DNA of 5,085 nt, taken from assembly GCA_003232175.1 (NCBI GenBank), contig QILX01000254.1, forward strand, positions 1 to 5,085. The letters are read 5' to 3'. The translations under genes were made by a program, and so were the position numbers. The notes below the pieces were generated by a model, which saw only the letters and a program-made list of their open reading frames with translations, did no database searches and was not told the origin of the DNA. The first letter of the stretch is position 1, and every line of letters begins with the position of its first letter. Source of the DNA: Hyphomicrobiales bacterium (lineage in GTDB: Bacteria > Pseudomonadota > Alphaproteobacteria > Rhizobiales > SZUA-8). Below are positions 1 through 4,542 of this stretch, piece after piece.

Positions 1-497
1 ACGACCAGCACGGCACCGCGATCATCGTCGCCGCGGCGGTCCGCAATGCGTTGAAGCTGACGGGCAAGTCCATTGGCGAGGTCAAGCTTGTCACTTCGGG
101 CGCGGGAGCCGCTGCAATCGCCTGTCTCAACCTGCTGGTTTCCATGGGTTTGAACTCGGAAAATATCATCGTCACCGACATTGGCGGCGTGCTGCACACC
201 GGGCGCGACGAGCCCTATGCTCCGGCACAAAGCCGCTATCTGATCGAAACCGAAGCGCGGACCCTTGCCGATGTCATTGGCGGCGCCGATATTTTCCTCG
301 GCCTTTACCCCCGAGATGGTCAAATCCATGGGCCCGCGCCCGCTGCTTTTGACCCTTGCCAACCCCACCCCGGAAATCATGCCGGAAGCTGTGGCAGACG
401 CGCGCGACGATGCCATTGTCGCCACGGGGCGGTCGGATTATCCCAACCAGGTCAACAATGTCCTGTGCTTTCCGTTCCTCTTTCGCGGCACCCTTGA
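1..497 (+). CDS. maeB: First piece of broken maeB: malic enzyme NAD(P)-binding part, then out-of-frame tail
   Basis: This is the reading frame that a ribosome coming from upstream would follow. Genuine malic-enzyme sequence runs from base 3 (DQHGTAIIVAAAVRNALK) to about 305. It includes the dinucleotide-binding glycine/alanine-rich turn GAGAAA at 99-116 and the following helix, then the strand IIVTDIGGVLHTGR and the segment RTLADVIGGADIFLGL. After the break the frame gives 63 residues unlike any malic enzyme (starting YPRDGQIHGP) and stops at 495-497. A product ending here would lack the NQVNN substrate/metal-region motif and the entire phosphotransacetylase domain, so I would not expect it to be active. 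The true start is upstream of the window. Confidence 0.7.
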   Translation, partial: DQHGTAIIVAAAVRNALKLTGKSIGEVKLVTSGAGAAAIACLNLLVSMGLNSENIIVTDIGGVLHTGRDEPYAPAQSRYLIETEARTLADVIGGADIFLGLYPRDGQIHGPAPAAFDPCQPHPGNHAGSCGRRARRCHCRHGAVGLSQPGQQCPVLSVPLSRHP

Positions 498-1794
498 TGT
501 CGGCGCCACCGAGATCAACGAAGCGATGAAGATCGCCGCCGTTGACGCCATAGCCGATCTGGCGATGCAGGAAAGCACCGATGTGGTCGATACAGCCTAT
601 GGCGGCCAGGCCCACAGTTTCGGGCCGGATTATTTAATTCCCAAACCCTTTGACCCCCGTCTTCTGATTGTCATCGCCAAACGGGTGGCCCAGGCGGCAA
701 TGGATAGCGGTGTCGCCCGCCGTCCGATTGCGGATATGGACGCTTATGAGGACCGGCTGGAGCAATTTGTCTACCGCTCGGGCCAGGCCATGCGGCCGGT
801 CTTCTCCCGCGCCAAGGCGGAGCCAAAACGGCTGGTGTTCGCCGAGGGTGAAGAAGAACGGGTATTAAGGGCGGTTCAGACCCTGGTTGACGAAAAACTC
901 GCCAAACCCATTCTGGTCGGGCGGCCCGACGTTATAGAAAGCCGCCTGGCCCGGCTGGGCTTGCGCCTGAAATCCGGCGTCGATTTTGAAATCACCAATC
1001 CGCAATCCGATCAGCGTTTCGGGGAATACTGGCGGTTATATCACCAGATCATGCAACGGCGCGGCGTCTCGCCGGATCGGGCGCGCGAAGTTGTGCGTAC
1101 CCGCACAACGGTGATCGCGGCGCTGATGGTAAAGCGCGGTGAGGCCGATGCCGGAATTTGCGGTGCGGTGGGCGCGTTCAAGGATCATTTGAGTGAAATA
1201 AGCGATGTCATATCGGTCCGGCGAAGCGTGGCGGCGGTGGCGGCCCTCAGCCTGCTCATTTTGCCAACGGGCATGTTGTTCATTGTCGACACTCATGTCA
1301 CCCCGGACCCCACCGTCGACGAGCTGGTGGCGATGACCCAGCTTGCGGCCCTGGAAGTGCGGAACTTCGGCCTCGAACCCAAGGTGGCTTTTCTTTCCCA
1401 TTCAAATTTTGGGACGCGGAAAAACCTGACCGCCACGAAGATGTCCCAGGCCGTGGCCCGGCTGGCGCAGATTGCACCTGACCTTGAAGTCGAGGGTGAA
1501 ATGCACGCCGATGCGGCGATGTCGCAAAATATTCGCGACCGGCTGTTCCCGCAAGGCCGCCTGCAAGGGACCGCCAACTTGTTGGTCATGCCCAATATCG
1601 ACAGCGCCAATATTGCTTTCAGCCTGCTGAAACAGCTTGCCGATGGCCTGCCCGTCGGCCCGATGCTGCTAGGCCTGAAGCGGCCAATGCACGTGGCATC
1701 ACCTTCGGTGACGGTGCGCGGGCTGATCAATCTGGCATCGGTCGCGGTAGTCGACGCCCAGGAGTATGAGCGTGCCGTAAAGGGCGGAAAATAA
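307..1794 (+). CDS. maeB: Second piece of broken maeB: end of malic enzyme domain plus phosphotransacetylase-like domain
   Basis: From 307 the frame resumes the malic enzyme core: TPEMVKSM, LANPTPEIMPE, then the family-typical TGRSDYPNQVNNVLCFPF (about 427-480), followed by DVGATEINEAMK and the SFGPDYLIPKPFDPRL segment. The phosphotransacetylase-like domain starts about 826 (KRLVFAEGEEERVLRA) and runs to about 1770, with KPILVGRPDVIESRL, VKRGEADAGICGAVG, LLSHSNFGT, VEGEMHADAA and NLLVMPNIDSANIAF. In MaeB proteins this domain is regarded as a regulatory acetyl-CoA-sensing and oligomerisation module rather than an active transferase. The loop at about 1213-1260 (VRRSVAAVAALSLLILP) departs somewhat from the more usual RxGVxTAAAMN pattern. 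No convincing ribosome binding site precedes any ATG near the break, so separate translation of this piece is doubtful. Stop is TAA at 1792-1794. Confidence 0.75.
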   Translation, partial: TPEMVKSMGPRPLLLTLANPTPEIMPEAVADARDDAIVATGRSDYPNQVNNVLCFPFLFRGTLDVGATEINEAMKIAAVDAIADLAMQESTDVVDTAYGGQAHSFGPDYLIPKPFDPRLLIVIAKRVAQAAMDSGVARRPIADMDAYEDRLEQFVYRSGQAMRPVFSRAKAEPKRLVFAEGEEERVLRAVQTLVDEKLAKPILVGRPDVIESRLARLGLRLKSGVDFEITNPQSDQRFGEYWRLYHQIMQRRGVSPDRAREVVRTRTTVIAALMVKRGEADAGICGAVGAFKDHLSEISDVISVRRSVAAVAALSLLILPTGMLFIVDTHVTPDPTVDELVAMTQLAALEVRNFGLEPKVAFLSHSNFGTRKNLTATKMSQAVARLAQIAPDLEVEGEMHADAAMSQNIRDRLFPQGRLQGTANLLVMPNIDSANIAFSLLKQLADGLPVGPMLLGLKRPMHVASPSVTVRGLINLASVAVVDAQEYERAVKGGK

Positions 1795-2174
1795 GAAAGA
1801 TTCCGGTCAAATCTTCCATCATGGATCGTGGGCAACGAAACAGACATGCGAAATCCCACTCAAACGCACCGGGAATAGTTCAAGAAAAATGGCGGAGAAG
1901 TTCTGGACGAAGTTCGAATTTCTTGCCAAGGACACGACCCGAGTCCCGACCGGTCAGGCCGCCCCATAAGAGACATTTGCAACGCGAATTGCCGCGAGAT
2001 CGAAAAAATGACTGCGCGTAGCGAACGGGTTTCGAACCCTTGTTCCGCACTGTTTTCTGACTATACAGCATAAGATGAACTATAAAAATAGTAGGATCTT
2101 TAATCGTTTGGCGGCTTAATTTGATTCACATAATGAGAAGAGTAGAGTTACAACAGAACAGAAGAAAAATATTC
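1795..2174. other. Intergenic stretch spanning the GC-rich to AT-rich transition
   Basis: I see no recognisable gene in these 380 bases. Several short frames exist on both strands, including a 26-codon ATG frame at 1889-1969 (MAEKFWTKFEFL...), but none resembles a family I know or has a good ribosome binding site. No clear rho-independent terminator follows maeB. Composition changes near 2045: before it the DNA is backbone-like, after it AT-rich. A weak promoter candidate for the downstream ATPase is TTGTTC at 2040-2045 with TATACA at 2062-2067 (16-base spacing). A second A/T-rich box lies at 2081-2086 inside the small inverted repeat ACTAT-AAAA-ATAGT (2079-2092). These promoter guesses are pattern matches only. 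Confidence 0.6.
2016..2039 (-). repeat. tRNA 3'-end-like segment at the left edge of the AT-rich block (candidate att remnant)
   Basis: On the minus strand this reads as a tRNA T-arm (loop TTCGAAA flanked by GGG and CCC), then seven acceptor-like bases and a G. It matches the 3' end of the tRNA-Ser gene at 2982-3005 at 19 of 24 aligned positions, in the same orientation, with no gaps. The surrounding bases 2021-2048 also form an imperfect hairpin (GAAC/GTTC outer arms, GGGTT/AACCC inner arms). No 5' half of a tRNA is present and there is no CCA, so it is not a functional tRNA. The match is partly explained by the generic T-arm consensus, hence modest confidence. Confidence 0.35.
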
Positions 2175-2714
2175 ATGGAAAACTTCTTTATTCTAACAGG
2201 TGCAATGGGTAGCGGTAAATCTGCTACGCTTTCTAATCTGAAAGATAGTGGTTTTACTACAGTTAACGAGCCTGCACGTCAGATACTTTCTGAACAGCGA
2301 AGTTTTGATGGTAACGGTGTGCCGGAAAACGATTCTTCACTTTTTGTTGAACTAATGCTCTCCCGTGCAGTGTATCAGTATAGACGATATCAAGTTCGAA
2401 ATGTGCCTGTTATTTTTGATAGAGCAATTCCTGATAATATTGCTTACGCATCACTTCTTTCTGCCAGCCAGCAGCCTGCTAAGGATACTTCAGAGCAATA
2501 CAGGTATAATACCACCGTCTTCTTTTTTCCTGCTTGGAAAGAAATCTATATCACAGATGATGAGCGGAAAATGACGTTTGAAGCGGCAAAGATATTCGGC
2601 GATGAGTTGAACGGAATATATAATAACTTAGGTTATAAATTGGTTGAAGTTCCAAAAAAATCAGCAGAAGATAGATGTAATTTTATCAAGGAATATATAG
2701 AGAGTATTTTATAG
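2175..2714 (+). CDS. P-loop ATPase/kinase-like protein of the AAA_28 type (179 aa)
   Basis: A single-domain nucleotide-binding protein whose substrate is unknown to me. Residues 1-16 are a short strand followed by the Walker A motif GAMGSGKS (9-16). EPARQILSEQ (32-41) matches the family's E-x-A-R segment. PVIFDRAIPDNIAY (78-91) supplies the hydrophobic strand ending in D-R, the Walker B-like position. PAWKEIYITDDERKMTF (119-135) is the lid-like region typical of the family, and YKLVEVPKKSAEDR (154-167) is the closing strand. Length and motif order fit Pfam AAA_28 (PF13521), which resembles small-molecule or nucleotide kinases. I prefer the ATG at 2175 because Walker A then lies at the usual distance from the N-terminus and an AGAAG stretch sits just upstream. 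TTG 2121 and ATG 2133 in the same frame lack such a site and would add an unconserved basic extension. The gene is strongly AT-biased compared with its neighbours, suggesting transfer. No signal peptide or membrane segment is visible, so it is probably cytoplasmic. Confidence 0.85.
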   Translation: MENFFILTGAMGSGKSATLSNLKDSGFTTVNEPARQILSEQRSFDGNGVPENDSSLFVELMLSRAVYQYRRYQVRNVPVIFDRAIPDNIAYASLLSASQQPAKDTSEQYRYNTTVFFFPAWKEIYITDDERKMTFEAAKIFGDELNGIYNNLGYKLVEVPKKSAEDRCNFIKEYIESIL

Positions 2715-2979
2715 TTGTCAAGTAAAATAGAAACAAAGAATACTACGTCAAGAATGTTTTTCAGAGTCTAACATGAGGTTTTTTGCATAATTCAGGTCGT
2801 TTGTAGATTCAATGTAAATATTAGTGATTCTAAATTCTAGAGAATATGCATATTATACAAATTCTTCAATAATCTTCCTGAGCTTGTTTTGGGAATTTCA
2901 GAATACACCCCCCAGCTTTGGTGGCTTCAGCTGTTAGACCACTTCATCGCCTACCACCCGATTCTCGAAGAGCGTAAGG
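2715..2979. other. AT-rich non-coding stretch between the ATPase gene and tRNA-Ser
   Basis: I find no supportable gene here. Two T-runs (around 2757 and 2778) follow the ATPase gene but no stable hairpin precedes them, so I do not call a terminator. A cluster of symmetric elements lies at 2834-2854: ATTCT-AG-AGAAT (2834-2845) overlapping the perfect 12-base palindrome AATATGCATATT (2843-2854). From about 2903 to 2979 the composition returns toward the backbone. The plus-strand segment GTGGCTTCAGCTGTTAGACC in it resembles a tRNA D-arm, but nothing around it folds into a tRNA. Confidence 0.5.
2843..2854. repeat. Perfect 12-bp palindrome AATATGCATATT
   Basis: The sequence equals its own reverse complement over 12 bases and overlaps a second small inverted repeat (ATTCT-AG-AGAAT at 2834-2845). 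It lies in the AT-rich gene-free part of the islet. It could be a protein-binding site of the former element or chance symmetry in AT-rich DNA. Confidence 0.4.
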
Positions 2980-3069
2980 TGGCGGAGAGGATGGGATTCG
3001 AACCCACGAAGGGCGTTAACCCTTACTCCCTTAGCAGGGGAGCGCCTTCAGCCACTCGGCCACCTCTCC
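2980..3069 (-). tRNA. tRNA-Ser(GCT), CCA encoded
   Basis: The minus strand folds as a class II serine tRNA that decodes AGC and AGU codons. The acceptor stem is GGAGAGG (3063-3069) pairing with CCTCTCC (2984-2990), followed by the discriminator G (2983) and an encoded CCA (2980-2982). The anticodon stem GGGAG/CTCCC (plus strand 3038-3042 and 3026-3030) encloses the loop CTGCTAA with anticodon GCT at 3033-3035. A long variable arm (about 3008-3025, AAGGG paired across a TTAAC loop) is as expected for tRNA-Ser. The T-arm has the loop TTCGAAT at 2996-3002. All conserved positions look intact, so the gene should be functional. Its 3' end faces the AT-rich block and may have served as an integration site. 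A promoter should lie in 3070-3186; the best -35-like box I see on the minus strand is TTGCCA near 3112, without a good -10 partner. Confidence 0.97.
2982..3005 (-). repeat. tRNA-Ser 3' end matching the segment at 2016-2039 (candidate att core)
   Basis: This part of the tRNA (T-loop and 3' T-strand, acceptor 3' strand, discriminator and two bases of CCA) aligns without gaps to 2016-2039 with five mismatches in 24. Integrative elements that target tRNA genes usually recreate the intact gene at one end and leave a copy of its 3' end at the other, which is the geometry seen here. Confidence 0.35.
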
Positions 3070-3123
3070 AGGCTGGACACTCCGGCAAAATCAAGCAATT
3101 TTCTGGCTTTTGGCAATTGTTTC

Positions 3124-3177
3124 GGTTTTTGCGGATTGACGGCAAAAACCCTTTAAAGTCCGGCAGCGGCTCCAGAC
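3124..3177 (-). terminator. Possible terminator region after the coiled-coil gene: two hairpins
   Basis: Downstream of the coiled-coil gene on the minus strand, GTCTGG/CCGGAC (arms 3172-3177 and 3158-3163, 8-base loop, one G-T pair) is followed by TTT. About 7 bases further on comes a perfect 9-bp inverted repeat GGTTTTTGC/GCAAAAACC (arms 3142-3150 and 3124-3132, 9-base loop). The T-run inside the second arm could serve as the U-tract of the first hairpin, though its spacing is longer than in a textbook terminator. The location between a protein gene and the tRNA fits a terminator. Confidence 0.35.
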
Positions 3178-3186
3178 AATTGCTGT

Positions 3187-4371
3187 CTATTTTACCAGGC
3201 CACGCTGCAGCGACCGAATGCGGTCCGCCAGGCTGGAGGCTTCCTGGGCCATGGCAATGTCGGCGGCGACCGGGCCAAACGCCGCCCCAGAAGTGTTCGA
3301 CTTTGCTGCATTGACGGGCAAAATACCGGCCAGGGTGACTTTGGCGCCACCATTGGCGCCGCCTTTCAGGCGGAGATTGTCCGGGGAGATGTTCGTAGTC
3401 TCGTGCAATATGCGATCGCCTCTATCCAGCTCGTCTGTCATCCGTTGCACATCCGTTGCCAGATCGCCGATACGCTGGCGCAGCAGCGCGTTTTCGTGAT
3501 TGTCGGCGGCGACACGGCTTTTATATTCATCAGCCATCGCATTGAGTTGGGTTTTCAGCGTGGCAACTTCCTCGGTGGCGCTGACCAGGACGGCGTTCTT
3601 GGCATCGAGTGCGGTAATCTGGGCCTGGTTTGCTTTGGTCTTGTCGTCTTGGACCGCCTCCATATCAGCGATCTTGGACTGAAGGCTGGCGATAGTTGCG
3701 GCTTTTTCCTTCAGTTCCACGGTTTTTTGCGCCACCAGCAGTTTCTGGGCCGCAACACGTTCTCCGCATTCAGCAAGTTTGGCGTCGCGGGACGTGAGTG
3801 CGCTGGCCTGCTTGGTGATCTCTTCGGATTTTTCATCTCCCTCGTCTTTGAGGGTCTCAATTTCATCCCGATGGCCTTCGGCCAGGCTGGCCGCGTCCTT
3901 AATGGCGCCGGCCTGACGGTTCAGCACCGATTGCAGGTCGCTCAACTTGGCTTTCATATCGTCCATTTGCGCCGTGCGGCGCTTGAGGTCGGCTTCGGAT
4001 TCCGCCAGCTTCTCGGCCAGGCTGGCTATTTCGGTTTGGTTGTAGGTCTTGGTTTCGGTTTCGACTTTAAGCTCGGTTTCAAGTTCGATGAGCTTGTTAT
4101 GGCCCTCTTGAACCGATGTCATCTGCCCCTGGGCTTTTTTGCGCAGTTTTTCCAGATTGATTTCAAGTTTGCGGGTGGAAAGGGCGAAATCAGCCCGCAA
4201 TTTGTCCTTTTCGGCAGCGACATCTTCGACCGAAATCGGCAGTGACGATAAAAGGCGTTTGCGGGTAATTTTTTCGGCCCGGCGCCACAGCGGTGCGGCA
4301 AGGATCAGCCCGATCAGGCTTGCGATTAAAAAACCCAGCGCAAAAGTCAGAATGGATTCCGAACCTCCCAC
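3187..4371 (-). CDS. Membrane-anchored coiled-coil protein of unknown function (394 aa)
   Basis: I recognise the architecture, common in Alphaproteobacteria, but know no function for it. With the start chosen here, a single membrane segment spans about residues 7-29 (ILTFALGFLIASLIGLILAAPLW). It is followed by the basic stretch RRAEKITRKR, which by the positive-inside rule puts the rest in the cytoplasm. Next comes a conserved-looking segment LPISVEDVAAEKDKLRADFA (44-63), then a long, alanine-, lysine- and glutamate-rich heptad region to about 325 predicted to be coiled coil. A Gly/Ala-rich linker and a short C-terminal helix ending ADRIRSLQRGLVK close the protein. The start is a GTG at 4369-4371 with GAAGGA six bases before it. 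Another in-frame GTG at 4390-4392 would add seven residues but lacks a ribosome binding site, and an in-frame TAG lies just beyond it. The gene follows the EipA-family gene on the same strand after a 170-base gap containing a symmetric element, so it may have its own promoter. Confidence 0.85.
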   Translation of the reverse strand: MGGSESILTFALGFLIASLIGLILAAPLWRRAEKITRKRLLSSLPISVEDVAAEKDKLRADFALSTRKLEINLEKLRKKAQGQMTSVQEGHNKLIELETELKVETETKTYNQTEIASLAEKLAESEADLKRRTAQMDDMKAKLSDLQSVLNRQAGAIKDAASLAEGHRDEIETLKDEGDEKSEEITKQASALTSRDAKLAECGERVAAQKLLVAQKTVELKEKAATIASLQSKIADMEAVQDDKTKANQAQITALDAKNAVLVSATEEVATLKTQLNAMADEYKSRVAADNHENALLRQRIGDLATDVQRMTDELDRGDRILHETTNISPDNLRLKGGANGGAKVTLAGILPVNAAKSNTSGAAFGPVAADIAMAQEASSLADRIRSLQRGLVK

Positions 4372-4453
4372 CCTAATTCCTTCCGTAAACACGTTACCAG
4401 ACTAGTTTCCCAGCAGGGGCCAAAACTGCCAAGAAATTGCTCATGCGTCTATT

Positions 4454-4474
4454 TTAACCACAAAGTAAGGTTAA
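4454..4474. promoter_or_regulatory. Symmetric element TTAACC-N9-GGTTAA upstream of the coiled-coil gene (candidate operator)
   Basis: Two perfect 6-bp arms are separated by nine bases (4460-4468), about 85-105 bases upstream of the coiled-coil start. On the minus strand a -10-like TAAAAT (4451-4456) overlaps one arm, so a protein bound here could control that promoter. A further AACC at 4476-4479 makes a second small symmetry, GGTTAAGAACC (4469-4479). TTAACC is the half-site associated with the alphaproteobacterial cell-cycle regulator CtrA, whose usual full site is a direct TTAA-N7-TTAA, so the inverted N9 layout is not canonical. Confidence 0.35.
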
Positions 4475-4486
4475 GAACCACCGGCA

Positions 4487-4510
4487 GCGGCAAGCACCGT
4501 CATCTGCCGC
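4487..4510 (-). terminator. GC-rich hairpin after the EipA-family gene (weak terminator candidate)
   Basis: A 6-bp arm GCGGCA/TGCCGC (4505-4510 and 4487-4492) with a 12-base loop lies about 33 bases downstream of the EipA-family stop codon on the minus strand. No T-run follows, so it is either a weak or rho-assisted terminator, an mRNA 3'-end stabilising hairpin, or chance. Confidence 0.25.
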
Positions 4511-4542
4511 CTTTTAACGAGAAATTCCTCCAGGAGCAGCCC

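Larger units (their letters stand above)
1..1794 (+). pseudogene. maeB: NADP-dependent malic enzyme with C-terminal phosphotransacetylase domain (MaeB), 5'-truncated by the window and frameshifted near 306
   Basis: MaeB-type enzymes convert L-malate and NADP+ to pyruvate, CO2 and NADPH in the cytoplasm, linking the TCA cycle to pyruvate/acetyl-CoA and supplying NADPH. The locus begins in the conserved DDQHGTA motif, so roughly the first 160 residues of a protein of about 760 lie outside the window. The reading frame changes once: residues up to FLGL (294-305) are in the frame of base 3, while TPEMVKSM onward (from 307) is in the frame of base 1. Family members, for example E. coli MaeB, have about six residues between these points (SGPKVL in E. 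coli), and here only one base is left, so a net loss of about 17 bases is implied. Both halves are otherwise well conserved and the second half stays open for nearly 500 codons. The lesion is therefore recent, or it is an assembly or sequencing error. The family identity is very secure; the pseudogene status is less so. Confidence 0.85.
2041..2979. mobile_element. Candidate degraded genomic islet between a tRNA-3'-like repeat and tRNA-Ser(GCT)
   Basis: Three observations bracket this block. Its composition is far more AT-rich than both flanks (28-33% G/C in hand-counted 60-base samples of the gene, against 65% in a maeB sample). Its right edge abuts the 3' end of a tRNA gene, a classic site for tyrosine-recombinase integration. 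Its left edge carries a same-orientation imperfect copy of that tRNA's 3' end. The only cargo is a P-loop ATPase gene. No integrase, transposase or excisionase is visible, so if this was an integrative element it is reduced to a remnant. Ordinary horizontal acquisition by another route is an alternative. The last 75 bases or so (2903-2979) are less AT-rich than the rest. Confidence 0.35.

Noticed and set aside
265..1794. A stand-alone protein starting at 265 in the second maeB frame
   Set aside because: The stretch 265-306 in that frame does not match the family, while the other frame does; the start is an internal TTG without a ribosome binding site.
1293..1859. 188-codon minus-strand open frame under the end of maeB
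   Set aside because: It is antisense to the conserved phosphotransacetylase domain and resembles no protein I know.
1821..2071. Two short overlapping frames (66 codons plus strand, 63 codons minus strand) after maeB
   Set aside because: No recognisable domains, no supporting ribosome binding sites, and both are low-complexity in R/S/P typical of chance frames in GC-rich DNA.
2011..2100. A second, complete tRNA gene near the T-arm-like hairpin
   Set aside because: Only the 3' portion resembles a tRNA; I could not find a pairing 5' acceptor strand, D-arm or anticodon arm, and no CCA follows.
2041..2979. Integrase, transposase, toxin-antitoxin pair or CRISPR array in the AT-rich block
   Set aside because: Only the ATPase frame is supportable; no second coding frame, terminal inverted repeats of a transposon, or regularly spaced repeats are visible.
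3174..3188. Inverted repeat AGACA-N5-TGTCT overlapping the coiled-coil stop codon
   Set aside because: The stem is only 5 bp and AT-containing with no T-run, and it competes with the longer hairpin at 3158-3177.
2889..3314. 141-codon plus-strand open frame across the tRNA gene
   Set aside because: It reads straight through tRNA-Ser in antisense (giving the familiar spurious string ERMGFEPT) and into the 3' end of the coiled-coil gene.
3403..4245. 280-codon open frame on the plus strand opposite the coiled-coil gene
   Set aside because: It lies antisense within the coiled-coil gene; its repetitive F/G/L-rich content is the mirror of K/E/A-rich heptads. The minus-strand protein has an anchor, heptads and a ribosome binding site.
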